From: Zygaena filipendulae
Taxonomy: Eukaryota; Arthropoda; Insecta; Lepidoptera; Zygaenidae
Length of the DNA stretch: 64,000 nt
Direction of reading: 5' to 3'
NCBI GenBank assembly: GCA_907165275.2
Contig: OU015650.1
Coordinates: 836,001-900,000 of the forward strand
Both the position numbers and the translations under genes were made by a program. Shown here one piece after another: positions 10,801-21,401 of the stretch (its first letter is position 1; every line of letters starts with the position of its first letter). The notes under the pieces are model-generated. The model ran no database searches. It was not told where the DNA came from and saw only the letters and a program-made list of their open reading frames with translations.

Positions 10801-13800
10801 GGCGAACTTAATGCCTTGCGGCAAAATATGGTACTTTTTATCCTGGAATTCCCGCGGAAACTCCGAAATTACAACGTGTGAAACCGCGGGGCACAGCTAG
10901 TACTAAATATAGATTGCAAGATATATATTATATGCAAATTATGCTACAATTAGTGTGGTTCGAAAGAAACAGCTACGTACCTAGTTCAAAGATGTTATTA
11001 TTTTTTTTTTCGTTTTTTTTAATTGGACGCAGATAAGCAATAACATGTTAACCCACAAAATTAAGTTATTGAATCTGAACAATTTATTGAGAGTTGGGGA
11101 ACGTTTTTTAATTATGTGTTTACTTTATTACATTGCTTAAATATGTAGCTAAATATTGAACATAAAAAATGTTGACACAAAATGGCGCTATACTTTTAAA
11201 ACACGATTTACTGAAAATTTCTCCAATGTGGGTTAACACACTATTGCTTATCTATGTCCAATTGAGACTTGGATAGATTTTGTATAATAAACTTATTAAA
11301 AAATTGTAAAGTCAGTATCTATACAAAATTGTAGCTATCCCGCGTACCCGCCTTTCACCTTTTGACATCTCAACTCAGAAACCGTGTTTATATTTCCAAA
11401 ACTAGCTTTTGCCAGCGACTTGGAAACTTATTAGGATATTTGACTAACAATAAAACAAATCGGCTAGTACCTATATTTTGTTCCGTAGGTAACACGATAC
11501 AAACTCAAAACCGCGACACCCGACACCGCGGCGGAAACTAGTTCGGCTTCGTTACACCTCACTGATCACGTACAGACAGACGCCGCTGTCGTTACAGTTT
11601 ACTATACTTAGTAGGTACTAGGTACTTACGTATAGATCGATATAGACTTCTAGAAAAAATAATTATTCTCCACGTAGCTATAAGTGATACCTACCAAAAC
11701 GGCTCGCCCCCTTGGTGCTTCATACTCCCTTTCTTACTAACCCTGTAGGTATAAACCGTTTTCGTATCTACTTAATATAAATTATTAGGAATACAAAATA
11801 CTATATCAAATAACATCGTAATTTGAACACGATACTGCAACGACACTCTCCCAAGGTGAATTAATAAGTTTCAAACTCAGACGAAATAAAACGTCTTCGT
11901 CTGAGGTTTCAAAATACGTATCTATCGTTAAAATTAAACTTAAAAATTGTTTATTTCTTAACCAAAAGTATTTTTGCATATATGGTTCGTTGGACATCCT
12001 TTTAAGTATAAATATATACTTGTGTCAGGATATCCAGCTCTTCCATATCGTTAATAAAAACTAATATAAAACAAGATATAAATTACAATTAGTTTTACAA
12101 TAAATTATAAACTTTTATGAGAAAACAAAATATAACAAAAATAAAACCAAAAAGTTTAGCGTGTGTATGTTTGTTTGTGTATGGGTGTGTGTATGTGTAA
12201 CTGTGAGTGGGTGTGTGTGTTATGTATCGTTGTTTGGTCATCATTGATTGATCATATCAAATATAAAAAAATCAAGACTTTAGAGGTTGTAAATGTATTT
12301 CTTATAAGTGAAAGAATATTCTTTGAACGCGGGGATAAAGAAATTTTTGATGCGCGTTATCTTACTGCGCCGTGTTATGGTCATAGTGAATAAGGGCCTT
12401 TATGTTTTTACCGCTGATTATTAGTCATTTTTTCCAGTACTTACAGTACCAAGCGGGAAGGCGGCGTGGGGCTCGGTCCTTCAACAAACGGCTCCTTTTT
12501 CGAACCTCCGTACTGCCGCCCCACGGCGCCCCCCTGCCCGCCCTCTAAATACCGCTCCGTGACGGGCACGTGCAACAACCTACAGCACCCGTTGAGATGG
12601 GGAGTCGCCAGCACACCGTTCAGGAGAGTTCTGCCGCCAGATTATGAGGATGGTGAGAGTAAATTATTTATCTACATTTGAAGACGGAATACTTGCGATG
12701 TTATTTGTTTTGACTGCAAATGTATTTCTAACAGTGATAATTATTATCGTCGTATCCAATTTACGTTGAAGCATCGACTCTTTATACTTTTCTTACCGTC
12801 GCGTTGGTGTAGTGGTGAAGTAGCTGACTGCTACGCCATGCATCGCGGATTCGATCCCCACTTCAGGGTAAACATGTATGTGATGAACATTGGTGTTTAT
12901 TCTGGTTGTTTAGTATTTATAATATGTATGTAGGTACAAAAAAGTATACGTTTTAAGTACTATATTACTTCAGAATAAACAAAAAAAAATGCCTGAGTGT
13001 CATGGAACACTTGATAGCGAAGTTTTTTCCATATTAAACTGAGTCCGTTATGTGCGTTATGCGTGAAAAGAGGCAAAAATATAACAAATAAAACACATTC
13101 CGAAAAAAACGACAGTTGCTTTGTTTTTCCGTAGAACAGCCGTAGTATGACGCCGTGACGGAAAATGAATTTTTACTCCCACTTCGTTCTAATAAACTAA
13201 ACTTCACATTTAGGTAGAGTTTGTCTAAACTAAAATGACGCGCCCCTCCATTGGGTATACGCCCACGCACAACCGTTAAAATATCGACACGACACTATGA
13301 ATCTGATCTGTCTTTTCATCACAAGTGCGCAATACTGTCGCCGCACTCAGAGATATTATCAATACATGATCTCGCACATCTAATACTGCTTATTAAGAAG
13401 TGGGGCGCATTATTTTAGTTTAGACAAGCTATATAATAGTAAGGCTTAATTACTACATCTAAAACAATTCAAAAATGGTTCCAGGCATCAGCTCCCCGCG
13501 CGCGGGCGCGGGCGCGGGCGCGGGCCTGCCGAGCGCACGCGACGTCAGCGTCACGGTGCACCGGCCGAGCTACGCGCGCGACAGCGAGTTCACCGTCATG
13601 CTGGCGGTGTGGGGGCAGTTCCTCGACCACGACATCACCGCCACCGCTCTCAGCAAGGGTGCGCTCATCTTAACATGTTTCCAGCCGTTCAGCCGGAATT
13701 CCAAGATACCCTATGCCCTTTTCTGTACCTGTAACAACGTGTTTGCAAATTTTGATGTAGTTATACGTAGTTATTCGAGCTGTTACGACGTGAAAGCGTA

Positions 13801-16800
13801 ACAAACAATGAAACTCACTTTCGCATTCATCTAAGTGAAGGAAAAAATAGAATTTTGTTTTCAATACCTTGGACACAATGCCTATTGTATGTTAAGTATT
13901 AGGAAGAACAGTCTGATAAAGGAACGTTGAATACGGAAACGATCCAGGAAAAACACAAAAAACCTATTTTATTTATTAATTATTTTTGATGTTTTATTCA
14001 ATGTTTTCTTCGATGTTTAATCTTTATTTCCTGTCATCATTTCGACAATGACCAGTATACTGCCACCTCCACACCTCCAGGCGAGAACAGCAGCTCGCTG
14101 TCGTGCTGCGACTCCTCCCAGCCGGCGCACCCCGAGTGCTTCCCCGTGAAGCTGGACCCCGAGGACCCCTTCTACCAGGACTACAACCTCACCTGCATGG
14201 AGTTCGTCCGGTCCGCCCCAGCTCCCACTTGTCATTTCGGTACGTCTCACGTTGGCTCCAAGGATCGTTTTTCTTATACCTGCCTAGTGCCTATACAACG
14301 TATTAATGAATTAAACAAAAACCTGATACACCCCATTAAAAAAATAAACAATAATGTGACTAAAATATAAATTTTGACGAAAAAATTAATAGTTTCAAAG
14401 TTATTCAACATTACTTTGGAGGTGACCTATCCACGAAATTTCAAGCGCTACGCCCGCGCCTACGTGTCAATGACCGATTCGATTTGTTTGCTACGGCGCG
14501 GCGGGCGGGCGGCGCGGCGTACGCGGCAAATATTATTATTTTATTATTATTATTATAATATATAAAGCTGGATTACCACTCACTCATTGACATAATTGTT
14601 CTCCCAGAAGGAGCATCTCTAGGTTGATATAATGTATGGAACATGTAGAGGGGACGTTTCGGTGATTATGGGAAAACCTCGACATCTTCGATTCCTGCTC
14701 CTCATCAGGTAGTGAGTCGACTGCCCGCCGAAACTATCCATCGAAAGTGAAAACGTTTCTAACTAAATTTCATCCACACCTTGGGCAAATTTCAATAGTG
14801 TAACTTTTTTTTCAAAATGGCGGAAAAAAACATGGCCGCCGAACAAAATCCAAACTCGATTATCTCCGAAACTAAAAGAGTCAGGTGAGGGGTGCTCAAA
14901 CAAATGTCATAGAGGTCAATGGGGGGCAACCGCCTGGCGTGGTAAAAATCCAAAATGGCGGATTCAAAATGGCAGCCGAAAAAAAGTTGATCCGATCCGG
15001 GTGAGGATCGGCATCCGGGGGTTTTTGGGGTCGCTGATGCCGAATATCGAATCAGTTTTTCGATTGCGTCATTTTTCAAGATGGCCGCCGAACATTAGTT
15101 GTTTGTATGGGGAAATTGTTTCGGCCCTGGCTCGGAAACTATCAGCCGTGGGTATTGAAAAAAAATTTGTACAGTTGGTGGTGCACTATCTTCTTCTATC
15201 GGGATATAAATAATTCCAAGATGGCGGACGGATTCGAAATGGCTGGCGAAAAAAAGTTAAGCATATTTTTTCTCCCAGAAGGAGCATCTCTAGGTCGATA
15301 TAATGTATTTAAGATGTGGAAAGGAGGTTTCTGTGATTGTGGGAAAACCTTGACATCTTCGATTCCTGCTCCTCATCAGGTAGTGAGTTGACTGCCCACC
15401 GAAACTATCCATCAAAAGTAAAACTGTTACTTACAAAGTTTGATCCACACCTTGGGCAAATTTCAATAGTGAAACTTTTTTTTCAAAATGGCGGAAAAAA
15501 TCATGGCCGCCGAACAAAATTCAAACTCGATTATCTCCGAAACTATAGGAGTCTGATGGGGGGTGCTCAAACAAATGTCATAGAGGTCAATGGGGGGCAA
15601 CCGCCTGGCGTGGTAAAAATCCAAAATGGCGTATTCAAAATGGCGGCCGAAAAAAAAGTTGATCCGATCCGGGTGAGGTTCGGCATCCGGGGGTTTTTGG
15701 GGTCGCTGATGCCGAATATCAAAACAGTTTTTCGATTGCGTCATTTTTCAAGATGGCCGCCGAACATTAGTTGTTTGTATGGGGAAATTGTTTCGGCCCT
15801 GGCTCGGAAACGCGAGCTGCTCGCAGCTCGCGCACAGGGCGAATCTAGTTGTGTTATAAATCATTTAGACATGGGCAAGTAAAAATGAAAAAATATAACC
15901 TATATTAAAACATGGTGCGATCGATTCGGAAGTCGATTCTGAGCAAACTACTTTCTAGTTTTCAGCACATTCAAATGCAAATCGCAATGTCGTGAACCCA
16001 GATGGTTTTTGCCGGTTTTTGTAGATACGACTAGGAATATCTCTTTTCTCTATGTGATAAAACTCCAGGTCCCCGAGAACAGCTGAACCAAGCGACAGCG
16101 TTCGTGGACGGCTCCGTGGTGTACGGCTTCAGGAAGCAGTTGGCGCAGCGCCTGCGCACTCACGTCGACGGCCAGCTCCGCATGCTGAAGGTCGGCTCCA
16201 GGGAGCTGCTGCCCCAGTCGCTGAACCCCAACGATGGCTGCAACACGGCCGCCATGATGGCTAAAGGCCGATACTGTTTTGAATCAGGTACGAGGTTTTT
16301 GTTGAAAGGAGTTGCTGTACCTTACTTTTAAGAAATTTTGTGATGCCAAATAAAGTTATGTCTATGTCTATGTCTATGTCTACCTAATATCCATAAGAAA
16401 TTGCCAACCCAATAATTACGTATAATGATTTGATTTCAGCATTTCAACGATTTCATGTGAATGTGATATTGTGATTTTGAATGTCAAAAATATGGTTTTA
16501 AAACACAAAGATATACAGGGAATATTGCTACAAGTTGCAGCATTTATATTATTTATACCATTTTACTGTCCGTTTACCGCGATTTATGAAAGCTATGTTG
16601 GTATGAGTTTAATAAAGGTGTGCTAATTTGACGAAATCATATCCAGGCGACGACCGCGCCAACGAGAATCTCCACCTGACCACGATGCACCTGATCTGGG
16701 CGCGGCAGCACAACCGCCTGGCCGCCGCGCTGAAGGGGCTCAACTCGAGCTGGGACGATGAGACGCTGTACCAGGAGGCCAGGAAGATCGTGGGGGCACA

Positions 16801-19800
16801 GATGCAGCATATCACCTACACAGAGTTCTTGCCTCATGTATTGGGTAAGTCATCTTTACAAAAATCTAATTGTAAATACTAGTGTAGTTTGTATGGTGGC
16901 TTGTAGCGGTAAGTGACGTCACGAGCCCCCACCCTAAACTATAATGCGTTAACTGCGTTAAAAAAAAAAAAAAATACGTGTCTAATGATTTTTAATTTTC
17001 TAAAAGACGGTGTAATTAAATTTTTTATTTTCAAAAGTTGTCAACATCCCTATTTCCAGATTTCAATACCCCTGGCGAAGTTTCAACTTTTTTACTTTTT
17101 TTTTCATTTCGCCGTATCTTTCTAAATCAAGATGTGAATTCTGAGTTTAAGATGCCTTTGCCAAAAGTATCTTTATAACACTTCACGATCCTCTGATTTT
17201 GATTATCTCAGTGCAAATGGATCCACTAGTTGGAGCTAGACTGTGGATCCAGATGGACGGAGTGAAAAAAAATCGATCAGGTGCTCCTTTGCAACATGAA
17301 AACTGGATCAAACTTTCTTTGAAAATTTGTGTAGATTATTCAATTGCCATACTTTACAGGTGAAGACGTAATGTGGGCGCTGAACCTGACGACACTGAAA
17401 GAAGGCTACTCGAAGACATACGATGCAGCAGTGGACCCGAGCATTGCCAATCACTTCTCCGCTGCCGCATTTAGATTTGCACACACTTTGCTTCCTGTAA
17501 GTGGTGGTGGGATGCCTGATGAAAGAATGGAAGATAGTGTTGGGGATGAATGCGAGAGAGAGATAAACGATATGCTCGATTAAGGAATTATTCCTTTTTG
17601 AAGTGTTTCTTTTTGTCTGCTTTTAATTATATAGCTTGACGTTATGATAAATAAACTTTTATTGTATTGATAAGATCTGTTTGAAAATTATTGACTTATA
17701 CAATTCATTTGACTGAAATACCGTTCAACTAAGCGTGTGAATCGAGGTCTTATTTATTCATGAAGACAGGCCTAAGGTTGTAATTTTTATTTTTTAGTCC
17801 TTTTGTAGATTATTAAAAAATATTGGACACGTATTTTTTTCTTTTTTTACATAATCAAAAAAAACGGCGATATATTGAGTTGAAATTCCGCGTGACGTCA
17901 CTATTCTGACAGTTTGTATGGCGGTTTTAGCGGTTAGTGACGTCACGACCTCCTCACCCTAAACTTTAATGCACATTATCTCTGTATATATTTATTTATT
18001 AAAAAAATCAAAAAATACGTGTCTATTGTTTTTTTTATTTTCTAACTGACGGACTAATTAGAATTTTGATTTTCAAAAGTAGTCCACATCCCCATTCCAC
18101 TGTACAGGGCCTCATACACAACGTGGACGCAGCCAAGGGATCTCTGACGTACACCCGGCTCCACGATATCCTGTTCAACCCGTACGACCTCTACGGGCCC
18201 AAAGGACCCAAATACGCCGTGAAGTCAGCTCTGGACACACCGATACATTCCGCTGATCCTCACGTCACGTCTGAGGTAAGATATTTGCACCAGTTCTATT
18301 TACTCTTATTTTTAATTTCAGAAAAGTTTCTCAGATTTTCACAAATACGTCATTTTGGTAATAATAATCTATACCTACTAATGTTATGAAGAGGAAAGCT
18401 TTGATTTTTGTTTGTTACGATTTAACTCAAAAACTACTGAACCGATTTCAAGAACTCTTTCACCATTAGAAAGCTACATTATCCTTGAGTAACATAGGCT
18501 ATATTGTAATCTGGAATTCCCGCGGAAACTCCGAGATTGTCGCGGGTAAAACCGCGTGGGGCAGCTAGTCAGTAATATAATGATTAGCATGACGAGATGT
18601 TTGGTTGTAGTTACGTGTAACTCAATCACGCATGAAAACGGCTTTACGGATCTAGATGAAACTTTACACATATTTAGCTTATGATTATATCTGTTTTTTA
18701 TTAATGATCAACTTTATGGAATCCCAACACGTAAAAGTATCCCATTACATTTTTCCCAAACGCCTTTTTTTATCTATTCTTCCAGCTTAGCAATCATCAT
18801 TGTTTATGCGAGGAGGGGAAAATCCCTAACGGATCCCTGCTACCACTTACTGACAGGGAGTGTCCGACTTGCACGGACTAAAAACCCCTCCTCCAGGCCA
18901 CTTATTGCAGCGACTGCCCGGAACTGTCTAATAATACATCAGGCAGCCGCTGAGTGCTTTATAGCGCCTCTCCATTCAGGCTCTCTTGGTCTCTTTCCCG
19001 GGCTTCCTTTATTTTCATGAATATTCCCAAAACATAGAATATTATCCCATTCTATTTTTCCCAAACGCCTTTTTTATCTGTTCTCCCAGCTCAGCAATCA
19101 TCTGTTCGAGCCGCCGGCGAGCAACTCTTCCAGCGCCGACGACTCCGCCACCAAGATCCCCGGCGTGAGCGCGTGCGGCCTCGACCTGGTCTCGCTGAAC
19201 ATCCAGCGCGGCCGCGACCACGGGCTGCCGTCGTACCCGGCCTGGAGGGAGCTGTGCGGGTTCCCCAGACCGAAAACATTCGATGATCTGACGGAGGTCT
19301 TCGATAATTCATCGTATAGCAGAATCTCACAGATTTATAGGTCAGTGTGTGTTGGTCACTCTCTAGTCAACTCCAATCATGATTATTCTGTGACCAATTA
19401 ATATTTATCCGTAGTTATAATAAATGCGAACGTGAGTTGGTTGGTTACGATTTCATGCCTCAACGGCTCAACGGATCATTATGAAATTTTGCATACACGT
19501 TGTCAGAGGTACAGAAAAGAACATAGGGTACTTTGTATCCCGAAATTTCCGCGGGAACTCCGAAATTAAAGCGGGTGAAACCGCGGGGAACAACTAGTAC
19601 GTAATAATCTCTAGACGTCAATAACTAGCATGCATTTATTTCTCCTTTTTTGCATCTTGGGATTTTCTACAAACCTTGATTCCGCTTCTGCTAGATATGA
19701 AGACTATGAAGAGCCTCTTTATCTTTGAATATTTTGCCTGCAGACGCCTCAGACGAAATCGCCTCCTCAGTTTCAATTTTATCGTATGTGTAACAGCTGA

Positions 19801-21105
19801 TAACGTAGAAACAGCTAGGACTTCCCATTAAATAGTAGACATAGCAAATTGCTGAAATCCAATCAAAGAATGACCAGTGGTTATACCTAGTGGTCACAGC
19901 TCGATAAAAATACAGGAATTTCCGCCCCACTCAGAGTCGACTTTAATGATTACATTAGTTAAGTATAGATTTTTAAAACAAAACTGCCGCAATCAGACAA
20001 GTTTAATAAATTAATGTTAATTGGCATTTAATGAGACGTAACTTAATTAGTTAAATACCAATTAACATTAATTTATTAAACTTGTTTGATTGCGGCGGTT
20101 TTGTTTTAAAAATCTATACTTAAACTAAGTGATCATTAAAATCTACTCTGAGTGGGGCCGTTTGTCATCCAACTCCGCAGCGACGTAGACGACATAGACC
20201 TGTACACGGGCTCGCTGGCGGAGCAGCCGCACGGCCGGCTCCTGGGCCCCACGCTGACGTGCCTCATCGCGGACCAGTTCCTCCGGCTGAAGATCGGCGA
20301 CAGATTCTGGTACGAGAACCCTGATCCTGTGGCCGGATTCAGCTTGGGTGAGTCCACTTTGCAGGTGTCCATCTTGCAATAGTCAGGATTAGTACATGAA
20401 CTGCATAAAAGTCAAACTCGTTAACCTTCAACGTTAGTAGGTTAAGTAGGTATGTAGTGCCACAAAAGTGACCTAATGAATTCTTTACTGAGTCTTGTAG
20501 ATTTTTGATAGGTAGTACATTCTGAGCTTAGGTAGCAATAACTGTTGCACTTAATTTTTTGGTATGAGTTTAGATAGTAATTTATTGTATAGGTTTGTGT
20601 GTGTAAGTAGGTAAGTGTAAGTCTGTAACAATAAATTACTGTCAATATATGTATTGACCATAAATTGTTGAAATATTATTGTCGATAGTATTGTAAATTC
20701 GAACGTGAATTTATTTGTTTGTTACGCTTTCACACCTTAACTACTTAAGTTACCTACTTCGGGAAATTTTGCATCCTCGCCACGTTGTCAGGGGCATGGA
20801 AAAAGGACATGAGCTATTATCCCAGAATCCCCGCGGGAGCTCCGAAATCAACGTGGGTGAAGCCGTGGGAGTTGTCACTATAATTTTAACTTGTTATACA
20901 TTGATGTTATAATATTTTCCCAGAGCAACTGACAGAGATCCGCAAGACGACGCTGGCGGGGGTGATCTGCGCCAACGAGCAACTCCTCGACCAGATCCAG
21001 CCACTGGTGATGCTGGAGGCGAGCGGCACCAATCCTCTAGTGGACTGCATGGAGCTGCAGCAGCCCGACCTCACGCCCTGGTCGCAAGCGCCCGCGACGC
21101 GATAG
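4806..21105 (+). CDS. Membrane-anchored animal haem peroxidase (13 exons, 802 residues)
   Basis: Exons: 4806-4933, 8593-8774, 10030-10267, 12447-12652, 13485-13658, 14081-14239, 16069-16287, 16647-16844, 17360-17496, 18108-18275, 19090-19340, 20181-20347, 20924-21105 (TAG at 21103). Every junction keeps frame and has GT-AG signals. Residues 1-35 are basic and cytosolic-looking; residues about 37-58 ([17 protein letters not shown]) form one hydrophobic segment, so a type II anchor or uncleaved signal is inferred. The peroxidase domain spans about 200-790. Residues matching myeloperoxidase: WGQFLDHD with Gln296, haem-linking Asp299 and distal His300; RANE with catalytic Arg439 and haem-linking Glu442; FRFAHTLLP with proximal His543. 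The Met that forms the sulfonium link in myeloperoxidase is Asn443, as in most family members. Activity is therefore expected: H2O2-dependent oxidation at an extracellular or luminal site. Exon 5 carries an (Ala-Gly)4 tract from a GCGGGC repeat. The closest recalled relatives are insect chorion-peroxidase/curly-su-like proteins; that assignment is less certain than the family. Confidence 0.93.
5287..5526 (+). mobile_element. GGAC-family MITE, copy 2
   Basis: A 240-bp copy in peroxidase intron 1 with intact terminal inverted repeats. It is flanked by GTAT at 5283-5286 and 5527-5530, a clear 4-bp target-site duplication. Confidence 0.88.
5957..6194 (+). mobile_element. GGAC-family MITE, copy 3
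   Basis: A copy in peroxidase intron 1 with a worn left end (ACACAGATAAGCATTAGTGT) and a right end reading GCTTATCGGCGTCC. It is more diverged than copies 2 and 8. Confidence 0.8.
6523..6983. mobile_element. 461-bp TIR element, ends AGGGTAAAACC
   Basis: Left end AGGGTAAAACCCGGATAGTT is matched by the inverted right end AACTATCCTGGTTTTACCCT. The flanks read AT on both sides. An internal copy of the motif (GGGATAGTTGCC at about 6727-6738) suggests internal rearrangement. It lies in peroxidase intron 1 and no protein can be read. Confidence 0.8.
8806..9385. mobile_element. Helitron-like fragments split by a foldback insertion
   Basis: The 8806-8890 segment (CTAGCTGACCCGCGCGGTC onward) and the 9081-9180 segment line up continuously with the uninterrupted copy at about 46880-47100. 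A foldback element (8896-9075) has landed between them. A second Lep1-type fragment follows to about 9385. Confidence 0.65.
8896..9075. mobile_element. GCC-rich foldback element nested in a Helitron-like copy
   Basis: Arms of about 62 bp (8899-8961 and about 9000-9070) are near-perfect inverted copies. They begin CCACAGTCTCG and contain (GGC)n runs and an AAAAACAAAT block. The insertion is flanked by CCCTT at 8891-8895 and 9076-9080, a likely 5-bp target duplication. It lies 120 bp downstream of peroxidase exon 2. Confidence 0.78.
10618..10900 (+). mobile_element. Helitron-like element carrying a (TTTA)n tail insertion
   Basis: Starts CCTACTTAATATTATAAAAT and ends with a degenerate hairpin and CTAG (10897-10900). 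It is interrupted at about 10748-10830 by a (TTTA)n run plus a segment reading CAAATGGCGAACTTAATGCC. An inverse copy of that segment occurs at about 53850-53900, so it is probably a retroposon tail. Confidence 0.7.
11025..11259 (-). mobile_element. GGAC-family MITE, copy 4
   Basis: An inverse-orientation copy, 235 bp, in peroxidase intron 3. It is flanked by AATT at 11021-11024 and 11260-11263, a 4-bp target duplication. Confidence 0.88.
12797..12945 (+). mobile_element. tRNA-derived SINE fragment
   Basis: Has RNA polymerase III promoter boxes: box A TGGTGTAGTGG at 12805-12815 and box B GGATTCGATCC at 12847-12857. It is followed by a tRNA-unrelated body (ATGTATGTGATGAACATTGG). This is the layout of tRNA-derived SINEs rather than a functional tRNA, since no full cloverleaf with matched acceptor arms can be drawn. 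Confidence 0.65.
14581..15848 (+). mobile_element. Helitron-type element with an internal direct duplication
   Basis: Fills most of peroxidase intron 6. The 3' end has a perfect 10-bp-stem hairpin (CGCGAGCTGC-TC-GCAGCTCGCG, 15811-15832) 12 bases before CTAG at 15845-15848, followed by T, as required for a Helitron terminus. Two long direct repeats, about 14601-15139 and 15268-15810, are offset by about 670 bp. The unit is studded with ATGGCGG/ATGGCCGCC motifs. The 5' boundary is uncertain. Open frames inside (up to 181 codons) show no protein similarity I recognise. Confidence 0.75.
16884..17053 (+). mobile_element. CRE-MITE, 5'-truncated copy
   Basis: The right half of the TGACGTCA-bearing MITE, in peroxidase intron 8. 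It keeps one palindrome (TGACGTCA, 16914-16921) and the right end (TTGTCAACATCCC), but the left half is missing. Confidence 0.8.
17775..18094 (+). mobile_element. CRE-MITE, full-length copy next to peroxidase exon 10
   Basis: About 320 bp with imperfect inverted ends (left GTTGTAATTTTTA.., right ..AGTAGTCCACATCCCC). It contains TGACGTCA at 17893-17900 and 17938-17945, separated by a GTTTGTATGGCGGTTTTAGC segment. It ends 13 bases before the exon 10 acceptor AG (18106-18107) and therefore supplies most of that intron's 3' end. Confidence 0.88.
18374..18568 (+). mobile_element. Helitron-like (Lep1-type) element
   Basis: Runs from CTACTAATGTTATGAAGAGG to a hairpin-like GTCGCGGGTAAAACCGCG and CTAG at 18565-18568. 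Located in peroxidase intron 10. Confidence 0.65.
18739..19104 (+). repeat. Duplicated intron end with decoy splice acceptor before exon 11
   Basis: About 60 bases covering the end of intron 10 and the first 12 bases of exon 11 occur twice: 18739-18797 and 19043-19104. Both have TTTTTCCCAAACGCC, a pyrimidine tract, then CAG and C(T/C)AGCAATCATC. Only the second copy continues into peroxidase coding sequence. The roughly 245 bases between the copies (GAGGAGGGGAAAATCCC..) look like a dispersed repeat. The first CAG is a credible decoy acceptor. Confidence 0.85.
19415..19597 (+). mobile_element. Helitron-like (Lep1-type) element
   Basis: Runs from ATAATAAATGCGAACGTGAG to the hairpin GCGGGTGAAACCGCGGGG and CTAG at 19594-19597. 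Located in peroxidase intron 11. Confidence 0.75.
19925..20157. mobile_element. 233-bp hairpin element next to peroxidase exon 12
   Basis: Two arms of about 100 bases, 19925-20026 and 20056-20157, are near-perfect inverted copies around a loop of roughly 30 bases. The outer end is CCCCACTCAGAGT against ACTCTGAGTGGGG; inner blocks include GTTTAATAAATTAATGTTAA and its complement. If transcribed in the pre-mRNA it would fold into one long stem ending 23 bases before exon 12. No coding capacity. Confidence 0.88.
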
Positions 21106-21114
21106 ACTACAGAG

Positions 21115-21401
21115 TAGGGCTACGTTCCGAAACGTCACTCGTGTGCACACGGACTCACACTCGCCGTTCCGAAATTTAAAATTCTCGTGTACGCCCAGTG
21201 TGCTTTCAAGTGAGCCATTAGGAAACATAAAGTGGTACACAGTACACAGTGGTGCCATTAAACCACTCGGCAAAATGATACGGGAAGTCGGTGCGGACGT
21301 CGTTCGGAAACATCACAGAGGAGTGCACACAACATCCCCACTTCTTTGCCACCGAAACTACGAGATCACATGGAGTGTGTAGTTTCGGAACGCAGCCTAA
21401 C
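21115..21401. mobile_element. 287-bp TIR element in the peroxidase 3' UTR
   Basis: Ends are inverted copies: GGCTACGTTCCGAAAC at 21119-21134 and GTTTCGGAACGCAGCC at 21382-21397. It begins about 10 bases after the peroxidase TAG (21103-21105), so most of the near 3' UTR is transposon-derived. A candidate polyadenylation signal follows at about 21708. Confidence 0.78.

Noticed and set aside
12797..12870. Possible functional tRNA gene
   Set aside because: Box A and box B are present but no paired acceptor stem, and SINE body sequence follows; called a SINE head.
15337..15882. 181-codon open frame on plus
   Set aside because: Lies wholly in the Helitron direct repeat, with a partial copy in the first repeat unit. 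No family resemblance, and the composition is that of the repeat.
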